A stretch of DNA of 64,000 nt from Doryteuthis pealeii (GCA_023376005.1 CM042145.1:13917241-13981240); one strand, 5' to 3'. Shown: positions 52,712 to 54,776, counted from the stretch's first letter. Notes: a model not told the origin generated them from the sequence alone. A program made the numbers and translations.

Positions 52712-54731
52712 AGAGGAAACTACGAAAATAAAACAGTTTACGGCTTAGTAAATATATATACACATTCATTATTACCAGATTTTGCTTTTTGAGAATGAAA
52801 TTTGAAGATTTGATTATATTCGAAGATAATTAGAAAATAAAATTTAAATTGTAAAGAAAGTTGGGTTTTTTTTTGCATTTAATATCTTAAATAGGAGACA
52901 TTAATTTTTTCTTCTCAGCTTGTCTGTGCACCTTTTTTTTTCTGACACTCCACCAGGCTGAATCAACGCAATGTCTTTTTTACATTTTTTGGTGGGATTC
53001 AACTCACGATTTAGAAATAATGGATCTGCGAGACTAACTCTTTGCTCTCCCCAGGCAACGCCGGGTAGCCGTTTCTAGTTATATATAAAAGGTCTTTGAA
53101 TTTATAAGCTAAGACCATCAACTATAAATTGCACATCCAAGGGTTTCTTAGGAATTATTCTGATGGGTAGACAAATAAAAGTTTCTTTAAATCATGTCAT
53201 TCATTTAAAAATCTAATACTTTTATGAGAGAACATCCCAGTTGTAGGGTTAGTGAAGCCCATCACTTTAGAAATTTGTCTCATTCAGTTTTTATAGATCA
53301 GAAACATTGATATTTGAATATACTGGTTCATTTAGCAACTAACATTTCTTACCATTAGTTACCTTTCTATCAACTTTGCTGATCATCTTAAGTCCAACTG
53401 GGGTGCTTTCTTCTTAGTACACCATCTGACTCCACTTATGTGTCCTTGGTTCGAACTGCACCCAGTGAGAGATTAGTCACAAGGAAATAAAAAAACAAAC
53501 AGAAACAACAAAGACAGAAGATATGGTGTACATTTCCGACAGAGAGAGGGTGTAGCACTCACACATTTGTTCACAGTCATTCATTCTGCTACTAACTCTT
53601 TTCTGTGTTTGATAAAGCCTTGAAGTAAAAATAATATAGACTTCAGTAAAAAAAAAAAAAAATTGCATTGATCATATTTTACAATTCTTTAAGAGTCTTA
53701 ATTTCTAATTTTCAGAAACTCTCTCCCTGGATGAGATATCATCTCCAATACAAACCAGAAAGAATTGAAGAGTAAGTATCTTCAGATATTTCATTTTAAC
53801 GGAGCTGATTTAAACAAGAAAAAAAAAAAAACTGTTTAATTAGGATAATTTAATCTGAGCTAAATTGTTCAGATCAGTGCTTAGAAAAATATTTTAATTC
53901 CATAATTTTTTTTTTTTCTTTTCAGGGAAGAATATGTTCCTAGTTTTGAACTAAAAAATGTCTCCCAAACTCCTCCAGAATGGTTCCCTAAATATAGGAG
54001 AATGATGTTTTCCCCAGAGTAAGTAATGCCTTTCATTTCTTGAAGAATTTTTGATAAAAAATATAAATAATTACAGGAAACTCAAAATCCGCCATTGAAA
54101 GCAATTAAATTTGATATAGAGTTGCATCTTATATAAATTGATTGGGGGGAGTAAATACTAACTCCTCAGTGTGTCAGATTTTTCAACTTTACTCCTAGGG
54201 GCTGTAGCCCAACATATCCTACCCGTATCCCTGAAATTTTGGATTCCAAACTTTTAATTACTGTCACCGTTTATAACAAATAATGACAAATTAATTGAGA
54301 AACCCAGCAAAAGTCACCCATGAAATTGAAATAATTGTTTGTATGGAAAGTAAGAACCTACGTACATCAAATTGTCTTTAAATTAAGTGGCAGCAGCAGA
54401 ATTATATAAATGTTTGAAAAATATTGTTAAAGTTTAATAAAATTTAATATGTACTCAGTGTATGAAATGCCATTGTTGGGCTGAAGGCCTAAATCAAGAG
54501 CCCTCTATAATTGGATTGGAAATTATTCTATAAACATATTCATTTTAATACTATTATGCTAACTACAAGGAGTCATCTGATCATACCTTAATAATCATGT
54601 CTAATTAAATTTTAATGATGAGCTGATCATACCTTAAATATTAATGTTTCTATTTCTTGTATTTCAGCTTCTACCAACAGAGAGAGAAATGGCTCAATGA
54701 CTATAGAAGACCTACAAGTATCATCTATTAA
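3734..54731 (+). CDS. Multi-exon gene, unrecognised Trp-motif/Lys-Glu-rich protein (5' partial; 20 exons assembled)
   Basis: Spliced coding region built by hand from AG...GT boundaries; codon phase agrees at all 19 internal junctions and the joined frame is open to TAA at 54729-54731. About 905 residues are visible. No start codon was found, so the gene begins further upstream. Order of parts: four micro/short Ser/Lys-rich exons; an acidic stretch (exon 5); a basic stretch with two KQKKF-type motifs (exon 6); an Ala/Pro/Leu segment with an internal repeat (exon 9); a Trp-containing region whose exon pair is duplicated (exons 12-16); and a Tyr/Trp/Pro-rich C-terminus. No signal peptide, membrane segment or catalytic motif is visible, so a soluble scaffold-type protein is likely. 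Exons 7 and 10-16 are all symmetric phase 1-1, which permits duplication or skipping without frameshift. I do not recognise the family. A cytoskeletal or axonemal role would be a guess from composition only. Confidence 0.85.
4030..4325 (+). repeat. tRNA-related SINE (family B), + orientation
   Basis: Shares with the copies at 19.9, 21.0, 34.3 and 36.7 kb: a B-box-like GTTCAAATCC, then TATGAATCCAACTATTCTCC, AATAGTAGGGCAGACTGGG and the tail GTCACATCCTGC...GGGGTTGGGTAAATA. Confidence 0.75.
4480..4735 (+). repeat. LINE-tail repeat (family E), + orientation, well preserved
   Basis: Runs from GGTGAGGTTCCTGTTTTGGA through GGTAGTACCTGTTAGGGTCC to the terminal GGCATTAAATGACCCACTGA...GTTGATATGCCGTAAAACAAA. 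This is the clearest + strand copy of the tail shared by several LINE and SINE pieces in the window. Confidence 0.7.
4840..5215 (+). repeat. Unclassified GC-richer repeat ending in a hairpin
   Basis: A GC-richer island with no intact ORF of known type, ending with a perfect hairpin CCATCG-TCTT-CGATGG at about 5175-5190. Hairpins like this close some LINE/SINE 3' ends. Family not recognised. Confidence 0.4.
5388..6112. repeat. Direct repeat pair with inverted end
   Basis: A stretch of about 100 bases (GAAATAAAAGGAAATTAATC...GAGAGAATGTGCACC) occurs at 5390-5490 and again at 5980-6080. The second copy is followed at once by its own inverse (GTAAACATCATTTGTTTTTT), forming a hairpin at about 6020-6110. 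Between the copies is a GC-richer piece (TCGACCGTATGTAATAGATC) of unknown origin. Confidence 0.6.
6377..6420. repeat. (TA)n microsatellite
   Basis: Uninterrupted TA dinucleotide tract. Confidence 0.95.
6785..7178. mobile_element. Long foldback element (near-perfect palindrome)
   Basis: Left arm GGAGAGGAGATTATGTGCTT...CATCAGCAGAGTTATA and right arm TATAACTCTGCTGATGAGGC...AAGCACATAATCTCCCACCC are inverse complements over about 190 bases each, around a loop of roughly 20 bases near 6985. Both sides are bordered by TA-rich DNA. It is a foldback MITE or a recent hairpin duplication with no coding capacity. Confidence 0.85.
7175..7222. repeat. (TA)n microsatellite
   Basis: TA tract abutting the right end of the foldback element. 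Confidence 0.95.
7541..7576 (+). CDS. Exon 2 seen (36 nt), followed by a GC donor
   Basis: Acceptor ttccag, 36 nt encoding ESVSGTKDQYGK, then gcaagt instead of gtaagt: a GC-AG intron with otherwise ideal donor context (AAA|gcaagta). The exon and its flanks resemble those of the exon at 9121 (both start GAATCAG, are preceded by a similar TTTGATA-rich tract and are followed by AAGTATTTTT). The two look like an old duplication. Confidence 0.6.
8040..8450. other. Unassigned segment with a short - strand open stretch
   Basis: A 64-codon open stretch on the - strand (8432-8238) has non-repetitive composition (contains DDMVGARWSKDCPSVAGQ) but no splice or family support. It may be a dead retroelement piece. 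Nothing else is seen. Confidence 0.25.
8450..8670. repeat. Diverged repeat shared with 28065-28290
   Basis: Both stretches carry CATTCTC-TAATCTTTTTTT, ATGTATTTGTTTGATAATAC-TAACTTTTA and CTGTTTGGTTAA blocks in the same order. Confidence 0.5.
9021..9065. repeat. (TA)n microsatellite upstream of a microexon
   Basis: Pure TA tract ending about 55 bases before the 21-nt exon at 9121. Confidence 0.95.
9121..9141 (+). CDS. Exon 3 seen (21-nt microexon)
   Basis: Acceptor tattgcag, 21 nt encoding ESDSQDK, donor gtaagt. Both boundaries are consensus and phase is 0-0, so inclusion or skipping keeps the frame. It resembles the exon at 7541-7576. A (TA)n tract ends about 55 bases upstream. Confidence 0.65.
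9201..9486. mobile_element. Foldback derivative of SINE family C with target duplication
   Basis: Arms of about 95 bases (GACTATTGTCCTCATCTTTA... and its inverse ...AAAGATGAGGACAATAGTCC) surround a short unique centre. A 13-base direct repeat ATGATTTTCTAGT flanks the unit at 9188-9200 and 9487-9499, showing insertion as one piece. Confidence 0.85.
9569..9946 (-). repeat. tRNA-related SINE (family C), - orientation, with target duplication
   Basis: Reading on the - strand, a tRNA-like head with B box GGTTCAATCCTG is followed by a body ending CAGATAACAATGAAGATGAG. Direct repeats AGACTCATCT at 9559-9568 and 9947-9956 mark the insertion. Same family as 34811-35215. Confidence 0.8.
10719..10777. 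repeat. (TA)n microsatellite
   Basis: Long TA tract in the intron between exons 3 and 4. Confidence 0.95.
11337..11590 (+). repeat. tRNA-related SINE (family A), complete + copy
   Basis: Head resembles a tRNA gene: A box TAGCTCAGTCGGTAGAGCG and B box GGTTCCGGGTTCAATACC, but the sequence continues into a SINE body (GGTGTGGTGCTCCACTTCAG, AAAAGGGGATAGACTCCC) and ends near CCGACAACTTTACTTA. This is why it is a SINE and not a tRNA gene. Confidence 0.85.
11792..11855 (+). CDS. Exon 4 seen (64 nt)
   Basis: Acceptor gatttttag, 21 codons plus one base, donor gtatgc. Encodes EKMAKEIPSSSVEGSQ and ends HPS plus G. Phase 0 in, phase 1 out, matching the acceptor at 19041. An internal gtagcc at 11831 is a weaker possible donor. 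Confidence 0.7.
12010..12430 (+). repeat. SINE family B (+) interrupted by a 5S-derived SINE
   Basis: Family B body is broken after CAACCAGTCTAGGAGAA and resumes with AACCAGTCTGGGAGAAGGAA. The interruption and its duplication are described in the next entry. Confidence 0.8.
12229..12332 (+). mobile_element. 5S-rRNA-derived SINE, 5' truncated, with 16-bp target duplication
   Basis: Sequence CCATTTAAGCAACAGTAGG...ACTGTAAG matches the 3' half of the 5S-like head at 24.2 kb and ends with the LINE-type tail (TTAAATGACCC...TATATGCCGTAAAACAAAA). Flanking duplicates AACCAGTCTRGGAGAA lie at 12213-12228 and 12333-12348. Confidence 0.8.
12850..13205 (-). repeat. SINE family B (-) interrupted by a TA-targeted MITE
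   Basis: On the - strand: head with GTTCAAATCC at about 13140, then TAATACAATTGGGAAAAG, the MITE, then TATGAATCCAACTATGGG. The element is continuous except for the insertion between two TA dinucleotides. Confidence 0.8.
12939..13089. mobile_element. Mariner-like MITE with TA duplication, compound
   Basis: Begins CAGGGTGACCC and ends GGGTCACCCTG, flanked by TA at 12937-12938 and 13090-13091. Inside, a second CAGGGTGACCCCC starts at 13012 after its own TA, so the unit holds two direct 5' ends but one shared 3' end. Confidence 0.75.
13990..14085 (-). repeat. SINE family B fragment, - orientation
   Basis: Carries the inverse of GGAGAA...GACAACTCTGAATT and AGTAAAAAGAAGACTGGG blocks; head missing. 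Confidence 0.5.
14090..15350. other. GC-richer unclassified island, probable dead retroelement
   Basis: No ORF of family character. The segment 14650-15100 is clearly GC-richer than its surroundings (for example CCTGTCGACCGGGACATAGG) and shows regulatory-looking TGACGTCA at about 14809. It may be an LTR or untranslated part of a retroelement. Not recognised. Confidence 0.3.
15585..15690 (-). repeat. SINE family B fragment, - orientation
   Basis: Inverse of the SINE-B head: GTTGTTGGTACAACAAATGG-like start, GAGTTCAAATCCCAGCC B box and GCATTTCAC-like continuation. Confidence 0.65.
15800..17010. other. GC-richer unclassified island
   Basis: Includes a tRNA-like piece on the - strand (GTGGGTTCGACTCCGGCAGG near 15890) and a long unclassified stretch with CGTTTCGTGTCGTCGGGCTT. 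Style and G+C differ from the introns. Probably a retroelement body or LTR. No protein domain was recognised. Confidence 0.3.
17225..17575 (-). mobile_element. LINE reverse-transcriptase C-terminal remnant, - strand
   Basis: Open stretch 17505-17293 reads KRYLDIARELKKLWNIKVLL, then VGALGMVSEGLKK and LLRSAKILRRVLEI. This matches, from memory, the conserved tail (KYxDLAREL-W, VGALG, TARILRKVL) of LINE polymerases in marine invertebrates. Five-prime truncated and broken. Confidence 0.6.
17690..18215 (+). repeat. Repeat family D, + orientation
   Basis: Shares an ordered set of blocks with 42795-43300 and 47285-47845: GTTCTGCCTAC-TACATACAT, CCATGAACTCTG, TGCATTTGGACAATTC, CTTTTATCATCCTGTTAAAT, TCTATTGTCTTCAGTTTTCC and the end CTTTGCAGACAAGAGAAGGC. 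Probably a LINE 3' UTR. Confidence 0.7.
18361..18669 (+). mobile_element. Non-autonomous Helitron, + orientation
   Basis: Body GTTGGTGTGTATGTATGTCT...GTCCAGCATTTGTAAATTA ends TAGCCGCTTCTAG|T, with a CTAG terminus and T beyond it as expected for Helitrons. Same body as 45655-45964. The 5' end is lost in a (TA)n tract at 18361-18388. Confidence 0.75.
19041..19404 (+). CDS. Exon 5 seen (364 nt), acidic segment
   Basis: Largest exon: acceptor attgttag, donor gtaagt. Phase 1 in, phase 2 out. The segment is rich in Glu, Asp and Lys with motifs LPTIERDGKPFLLDTD and PFVDDIPEDSPTKG; it looks disordered apart from a few hydrophobic clusters. An in-frame ATG-like codon at 19034 lies in the intron before the acceptor AG and is not a start, because phase and acceptor both fit splicing from 11855. 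Confidence 0.9.
19935..20200 (+). repeat. tRNA-related SINE (family B), + orientation, well preserved
   Basis: Head GTGGTGTACTGGTTAGAGTC with B box GAGTTCAAATCCTGG, body TAATACCCTTGGGAAAGGTA, AGCTATGGGTAAATAGTAGG and CAACCAGTCTAGGAGAAGGA, ending near GGGGTGGTCACTCAG. Confidence 0.8.
20735..20845 (-). mobile_element. RTE-like LINE 3' fragment, - orientation
   Basis: Matches the opening of the 24.05 and 49.76 kb fragments: CTTGACTCTC, CATC-GTCCCTATCAG, CAAGTCC and ATCCAGTGTC in order. Confidence 0.5.
21025..21310 (+). repeat. tRNA-related SINE (family B), + orientation, complete
   Basis: Head GTGGTGTAATGGTTAAAGTC with B box GAGTTCAAATCCTGG through to the end GCCGGTGCGGAGGGGTTGGT followed by TA-rich sequence. 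One of the best preserved copies. Confidence 0.85.
21594..21814 (+). CDS. Exon 6 seen (221 nt), basic helical segment
   Basis: Acceptor aattccag, donor gtgatg. Phase 2 in, phase 1 out. Encodes a Lys/Gln-rich stretch with two related motifs, KKQKKFQ and KQKKKFE, probably a charged helix or coiled coil, ending RNPHFLIKG. A minisatellite begins about a dozen bases after the donor. Confidence 0.9.
21826..22140. repeat. Minisatellite, unit about 42 bases
   Basis: About seven head-to-tail units of the type TTATAAAGTATCTGTCATTT followed by AAGAAAATAATTC, with length variation. It starts just inside the intron after the donor of exon 6. Confidence 0.85.
22560..22800 (+). repeat. LINE-tail repeat (family E), + orientation
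   Basis: Contains AGAGTGGTAGTACCTGTGGT, CAGCTATGGGTTAAA and the terminal GGCATGAAATAACCCAACAA...GTTGACATGCC. Confidence 0.65.
23395..23602. mobile_element. TIR element (GGGYAATTCCAT type), left end decayed
   Basis: Interior CCCCTCAAATTTGGAGAGCT, GACATAACTC and AAATTTTAG-AAAATTGAAG matches 30330-30563. The right end GGATGATTTGAGATGGAATT plus ACCC is preserved; the left inverted end is not recognisable. Confidence 0.65.
23702..23839 (+). CDS. Exon 7 seen (138 nt)
   Basis: Acceptor cgcttacag, donor gtgagt; symmetric phase 1-1. Contains KRPTAYFLGREM and a Ser/Leu-rich end (LRSSLLSYSKG). The open frame extends upstream through the intron to 23605, but the acceptor and phase place the exon start at 23702. 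Confidence 0.9.
24205..24924 (+). mobile_element. 5S-rRNA-derived SINE (24205-24326 and 24863-24924) split by another insertion
   Basis: Head GATCACAGAAGTTAAGCAGT, then ACTTAGATGGGTGACC, is the internal-promoter half of 5S rRNA. The tail is TTGCATTAAATG, interrupted, then GGCATTAAATGACCCGAAAA...GTTGATATGC and CCAACCAACC. GTGTCCA at 24198-24204 and 24925-24931 is the target duplication inside the RTE element. It is a SINE, not a 5S gene: only part of the rRNA is present. Confidence 0.8.
24327..24862 (-). mobile_element. LINE-tail repeat (family E), - orientation, nested
   Basis: Family E body in reverse (on the - strand: GGAGGTTTGGGGAATGTGGA, GTGGTAGTACCTGTTAGGG, and the end GGCATTAAATAACCC...TTGATATGCC). 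Flanked by GCATTAAATG at 24317-24326 and 24863-24872, a 10-base duplication of the 5S-SINE tail. Confidence 0.8.
26472..26653 (+). CDS. Exon 8 seen (182 nt)
   Basis: Acceptor actttgcag, donor gtaaga; phase 1 in, 0 out. Encodes a likely helical segment: MGSFIREMNAIDRIPKK, then LDPNKGISDAEFQAQIQAQR. It lies directly between RTE-type LINE debris upstream and a second LINE 3' end downstream, but its own sequence is clean and in frame. Confidence 0.9.
26866..27240 (+). mobile_element. LINE 3' end: RNase H/zinc-knuckle C-terminal remnant with family E tail
   Basis: Open stretch reads RLCIGHTHITHSHLLKREGT, PVCPLCKVQLTIKHILLNC and LKDLFKNTNPEDVLNFLKK, which resembles the C-terminal zinc-knuckle region of I/Jockey-type LINEs. 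It runs into GGCATTAAATGACCCACAGA...GTTGATATGCC. This links the tail shared by family E and the 5S SINE to this LINE lineage. Confidence 0.7.
27780..28290 (+). repeat. Diverged repeat related to family D and to 8450-8670
   Basis: Carries CACCTGTGTATGAC, TTTCTTCTT-TGTACGTATTTGTG, ATTTATTGTCTTCAGTTTTG and GACTGTTTGGTTAA in family order. Boundaries uncertain. Confidence 0.45.
28388..28552. repeat. Imperfect inverted repeat (hairpin) upstream of exon 9
   Basis: TTACTTGCACCATTGTTTGA...GCATCAAAGAT and its inverse ATCTTTGATGCTATTTCCTC...GTGGTGCAAGTAA form arms of about 63 bases around a 36-base loop. The right arm ends 43 bases before the exon at 28596. Confidence 0.8.
28596..28809 (+). CDS. Exon 9 seen (214 nt), Ala/Pro/Leu segment with internal repeat
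   Basis: Acceptor ttttacag, donor gtatga; phase 0 in, 1 out. Encodes VQKTFPSSIATAVAAELS and later two tandem copies of an [IP]PPGVAALL-type unit (AIPPGVAALLPGAAS, then ADIPPGVAALLHRAA). The matching DNA (CCAGGTGTTGCTGCTCTTCT) is repeated about 54 bases apart, a recent in-frame duplication. The composition is unlike the rest of the protein. Confidence 0.85.
29545..29790 (-). repeat. tRNA-related SINE (family A), - orientation
   Basis: Inverse of the family A body with GACAGTGAGGGAGTCTA and the head (inverse of CTCAGTCGGTACAGCATCTG and CCTCGGAACCACAAGGTTC). Confidence 0.8.
30056..30270 (-). repeat. SINE family B, - orientation, head-truncated
   Basis: Inverse of the 3' half of SINE-B: TTTACCAAGCCCTCTGCC, TTGAATCCAAAGTTTTCCTT, CTACTATTTCCCCATAGCTA. 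Confidence 0.7.
30330..30563. mobile_element. Non-autonomous DNA transposon with 23-bp inverted ends
   Basis: Left GGGCAATTCCATGTCAAATC and right GATTTGACATGGAATTACCC are inverse ends of a 234-base unit; the interior matches 23395-23602. No ORF. Superfamily not certain because the flanking TA-rich DNA hides the duplication. Confidence 0.75.
31523..31778 (-). repeat. tRNA-related SINE (family A), - orientation, with target duplication
   Basis: Complete reverse copy: body from AAGTCGATGGGGTGGCCTAA to the head, where the - strand reads TTAGCTCAGTCGGTAGAGCG. TTAGAGGT flanks it at 31515-31522 and 31779-31786. Confidence 0.85.
31858..32130 (-). repeat. SINE family B, - orientation
   Basis: Inverse of SINE-B from the GTCACACATTCTGCCCATGG tail to a decayed head (AAATTCTTGGACGAATCTG). 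Confidence 0.7.
33316..33555 (+). repeat. tRNA-related SINE (family A), + orientation, head-truncated
   Basis: Starts inside the head at GCAGTCGGTAGAGCATTTGA, B box GGTTCCAGGTTCAATACTGG, and runs to TAGGCCACCCTGAAGTCTTT. Confidence 0.8.
34258..34480 (+). repeat. SINE family B, + orientation
   Basis: Head ATGGCGTAATGGTTATCATC, CCAAGTTCAAATACTG B box and the usual body to CAACCAGTCTAGGAGAAGGA. Confidence 0.75.
34811..35215 (-). repeat. tRNA-related SINE (family C), - orientation, full length with long target duplication
   Basis: On the - strand the head (B box GGTTCAATCCTGG) is followed by GCAGCAGTAACATAGAATAA, TAGTGAAATGAGAACAGG, AACAAGAAATACCTGAAGAA and GACAATAGTCCGAATAATAC. Flanks AAATGCTGGAATTTT at 34786-34800 and 35216-35230 (continuing imperfectly for about 10 more bases) are the duplication. 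Confidence 0.85.
35883..36284. mobile_element. hAT-like foldback MITE, 8-bp target duplication
   Basis: Nearly the whole 402-base unit is an inverted repeat (GGTAATTCGAACATTAGTTA... / ...TAGCTATTGTTCAGATTACC), with TTCACTTTGAGGAAGCCGTT and CATTTTATGATATTTTCGTG in both arms. AAATAGTG at 35875-35882 and AAATAATG at 36285-36292 are the 8-base duplication with one mismatch. An 8-base duplication points to the hAT superfamily. No ORF. Confidence 0.85.
36460..36612 (+). CDS. Exon 10 seen (153 nt)
   Basis: Acceptor ttctaaag, donor gtcagt; symmetric phase 1-1. Contains TSREKEYGMKGEMPSDMQ and MSAEEKLERFTRNR. Separated from exon 9 by a 7.6 kb intron filled with SINEs and a foldback element. Confidence 0.85.
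36714..36950 (+). repeat. SINE family B, + orientation
   Basis: Head GCGTGGGCTAGTGGTTAGAG with CGAGTTCAATTCCAAG, body to CCAGTCTAGGAGAGGGATAA. It follows a (TA)n tract about 100 bases after exon 10. Confidence 0.75.
37117..37164. repeat. (TA)n microsatellite
   Basis: TA tract between exons 10 and 11. Confidence 0.95.
37631..37738 (+). CDS. Exon 11 seen (108 nt)
   Basis: Acceptor gaaatag, donor gtaaga; symmetric phase 1-1. A strongly basic stretch: LNKKRTFKWKDGTKINKQQ, then KSDKKGTKEQEYGG. Contains one Trp. Confidence 0.85.
38024..38144. mobile_element. Mariner-type palindromic MITE with TA duplication
   Basis: 121-base unit starting CAGAGTGATTGAAAAGTAAC and ending GTTACTTTTCAATCACCCTG. The arms extend through CTATTTTAAACTA and CTGGCCAG to a short centre. 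TA at 38022-38023 and 38145-38146. Confidence 0.85.
38820..38925 (+). repeat. LINE-tail repeat (family E) fragment, + orientation
   Basis: Has ACTGTATCCCCCCCC, GGTATGACACTAAACTACAT and GAGAGTGTGGAGTGTG, as in the 1.6 and 61.7 kb copies. Confidence 0.5.
39102..40222 (-). repeat. Tandem pair of LTR-like units (39102-39612 and 39709-40222)
   Basis: Two diverged direct copies about 606 bases apart share GGTCTGGTCTTCTATTG, TATCAGAAGCCCTGTG, CTAACTGACTG, AAACCGGAAG, GATTTCTACACTATTG and AGGTATCTAAT-ATTATGTAAC. Read on the - strand each has a GC-rich middle and then an AATAAA-like signal (AAAAATAAAGTAAGAT in copy 2), which suits LTR U3-R-U5. No ORF between them, so a collapsed element or unequal-crossover product is likely. 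Confidence 0.5.
40975..41065 (+). repeat. LINE-tail repeat (family E) fragment, + orientation
   Basis: TATGGAGTGCCCCTTCATTG, CCACTCTGACC and AGTAGTACTTATTAAGGTCC correspond to the family core. Confidence 0.55.
41224..41627. mobile_element. hAT-like foldback MITE, second copy, exact 8-bp duplication
   Basis: Same element as 35883-36284: starts GGTAATCTGAACATTAGCTA, ends TAATGTTCAGATTATC, inner junction near GCTTGCGCATTTATTTGAAA. TTTTTCTT at 41216-41223 is repeated exactly at 41628-41635. Confidence 0.88.
41990..42160 (+). CDS. Exon 12 seen (171 nt), Trp-motif exon
   Basis: Acceptor ttttgaag, donor gtaagt; symmetric phase 1-1. Encodes LSKEREIGLSKRWSSKNQW and ends MVAENRLAEVDG. The ending (charged helix, then x-x-x-G at the phase-1 junction) resembles the ends of exons 13-16 and may be a more diverged member of the same repeat series. 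Confidence 0.9.
42262..42568. repeat. Tandem duplication with (TATC)n
   Basis: A unit containing AAATCCATATATTTCTTAGT, TTGTTCATATCTGTCTGT, TATCTATC repeats and CTTCATATATTCCATGGATA occurs twice in a row, just after exon 12. Confidence 0.85.
42635..42776 (+). repeat. tRNA-related SINE (family A) body, + orientation, head-truncated
   Basis: Starts at GTTGGTAGGTGTGGCGCTCC and runs to CCGCCCCGTCGACTTTACTT; the tRNA-like head is absent. Confidence 0.75.
42795..43300 (+). repeat. Repeat family D, + orientation
   Basis: Same ordered blocks as 17690-18215. Lies about 430 bases upstream of the duplicated exon pair; a sister copy sits in the equivalent place before exon 15. Confidence 0.7.
43893..44081 (+). 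CDS. Exon 13 seen (189 nt), exon A copy 1
   Basis: Acceptor gattttaaag, donor gtaaga; symmetric phase 1-1. Encodes DWNEKRAQRAKSIVER, then WVQNLPWTNIQKAF, and ends EAQRGQRWWQEGAG. It is paralogous to exon 15 at 48071-48250. About 160 bases of upstream intron are shared between the copies, showing duplication at DNA level. Confidence 0.9.
44130..44425. repeat. Minisatellite, unit about 25 bases
   Basis: About a dozen units of GGTAAATTTTAAATTAATA plus CACAGT with drift. No spacers, so not CRISPR-like. The equivalent place in copy 2 (about 48340) has a single unit. Confidence 0.9.
44600..44805 (+). repeat. SINE family A, + orientation, decayed
   Basis: GGTTCTGTGTTCAATACCAG, TGATCTGTGTGGTAAAGTG and AAAAGGGGATAGACTCCC remain; many indels. 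Confidence 0.65.
45157..45333 (+). CDS. Exon 14 seen (177 nt), exon B copy 1
   Basis: Acceptor tctaaaag, donor gtatga; symmetric phase 1-1. Encodes ELLPESDHLKRGKSSRHL, SINPAWQSFLPIDIDTGD and ends DQEQRWSEIAG. Differs from exon 16 by one synonymous base by eye, and the flanking introns are almost identical too. Confidence 0.9.
45575..46817 (-). mobile_element. Collapsed gypsy-type LTR retrotransposon, - orientation
   Basis: Two related LTRs at 46817-46677 (5' on the - strand, 141 bases) and 46018-45575 (3', split by a Helitron) start TG/TA and end TTTCA or TTCA. The better one begins TGTTGTAAAATATATAAATT and has TATAAATAGT. Between them, on the - strand, are a gag-like stretch (KTLNEIFVRHLLATRKQEPS, then TLNDFFGGLKKL) and, after a large internal deletion, an integrase zinc-binding piece (HLVKSRNLSFSIDDIRK, CSSCRVCAELKS). 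A purine tract AGGAGAGAA precedes the 3' LTR. Protease, RT and RNase H are missing. Domain names are from memory of K02A2.6-like gypsy elements. Confidence 0.75.
45655..45964 (+). mobile_element. Non-autonomous Helitron inside the gypsy 3' LTR
   Basis: 310-base unit with 5' TCTATACATAAATAAAGGGC and 3' GGGTAGCTGCTTCTAG, inserted between A (45654) and T (45965) without duplication. The other LTR of the same retroelement has the uninterrupted sequence (ACTATTTATAATACAG at about 46769), proving the borders. Confidence 0.88.
47285..47845 (+). repeat. Repeat family D, + orientation
   Basis: GTTCTGCCTACCACTTACAT, GCACATTTCGGACAGTTCC-like and CCTTTGCAGACAAGTGAAGG blocks in order. Sits at the junction between the two duplication copies. 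Confidence 0.7.
48071..48250 (+). CDS. Exon 15 seen (180 nt), exon A copy 2
   Basis: Acceptor gattttaaag, donor gtaaga; symmetric phase 1-1. Encodes DWNKKRAQRRKSITERME, LAHNLPWSNIPKANTLDQ and ends EAQRERRWSEAIG. It differs from exon 13 at many sites, including replacements and a three-codon deletion, so this half of the duplication is old. Confidence 0.9.
48947..49123 (+). CDS. Exon 16 seen (177 nt), exon B copy 2
   Basis: Same boundaries, phase and protein as exon 14; the only base change I find is GATACA to GATACG. The intron to exon 15 is shorter than in copy 1 because copy 1 gained a minisatellite and a SINE remnant. Confidence 0.9.
49376..49616 (+). repeat. SINE family A, + orientation, specific to copy 2
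   Basis: Head TTTAGCTCAGTCTGTAGAGC with GGTTCGAGGTTTGATATC, body to GATACCGACAATAGGCCACT. Absent from copy 1 at the equivalent place. Confidence 0.78.
49760..50330 (-). mobile_element. RTE-like LINE remnant, - strand
   Basis: Collinear with 24045-25340: CATCCAGTGTCCGCACAGAG, GGTTGGCCAACATTGGTGTG, GCTTCCAGGATTTGTTCAA, CCAAGTGGTGCAG and TAGATGAGATATTGCTACCT. Only the 3' part of the polymerase and the tail remain. Confidence 0.7.
50334..51018. other. No element seen; possible alternative terminal exon inside
   Basis: Low-complexity AT-rich intron. The only feature is a strong acceptor at 50501-50510 with AATAAA at 50520-50525 (see findings). Confidence 0.35.
51020..51206. mobile_element. Half copy of the hAT-like foldback element
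   Basis: Right arm only: AATTAAGAACACATTTTATG through AAATGGCCGACCAAAACATA to TAATGTTCAGATTACC. Confidence 0.8.
51697..51776 (+). CDS. Exon 17 seen (80 nt)
   Basis: Acceptor ttgttccag, phase 1 in, phase 0 out. Encodes GSRAYQKSYGNIPSSNLFCD and ends KAFYQVD. The donor could be gtatgg (exon end 51776, preferred) or gttgat (end 51770); both keep the frame and differ by two residues (VD). Confidence 0.8.
52649..53078 (+). mobile_element. Non-autonomous Helitron with (TG)n expansion
   Basis: Starts near TTATACATATATAAAGGGCA and ends GGCAACGCCGGGTAGCCGTT plus TCTAG|T, where GGC-AAC-GCC and CCCGG-type pairing form the 3' hairpin. The body is shared with 45655-45964. A (TG)n tract at 52673-52709 lies near the 5' end. 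Confidence 0.75.
53716..53771 (+). CDS. Exon 18 seen (56 nt)
   Basis: Acceptor tttcag, donor gtaagt; phase 0 in, 2 out. Encodes KLSPWMRYHLQYKPERIE, an aromatic and basic segment in contrast with the acidic N-terminal half. Confidence 0.85.
53926..54018 (+). CDS. Exon 19 seen (93 nt)
   Basis: Acceptor cttttcag, donor gtaagt; phase 2-2. Encodes EEYVPSFELKNVSQTPPEWF, then PKYRRMMFSPE. Both splice sites are near consensus. Confidence 0.9.
54668..54731 (+). CDS. Exon 20 seen, C-terminal exon with stop
   Basis: Acceptor gtatttcag; encodes the end of the protein, FYQQREKWLNDYRRPTSIIY, then TAA at 54729-54731. The following A-rich sequence has a variant poly(A) signal ATTAAA at 54771-54776. The next canonical AATAAA on this strand is at 55130-55135, inside the SEC61B gene. 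Confidence 0.9.
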
Positions 54732-54770
54732 ATACACAAAAGAAAAACAAAAAAGAAATCTTTTTAAAAG

Positions 54771-54776
54771 ATTAAA
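54771..54776 (+). terminator. Candidate variant poly(A) signal of the + strand gene
   Basis: ATTAAA 40 bases after the stop codon in an A-rich tail. It is the nearest plausible signal. If it is used, the two convergent genes are separated or overlap by only tens of bases. Confidence 0.35.
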
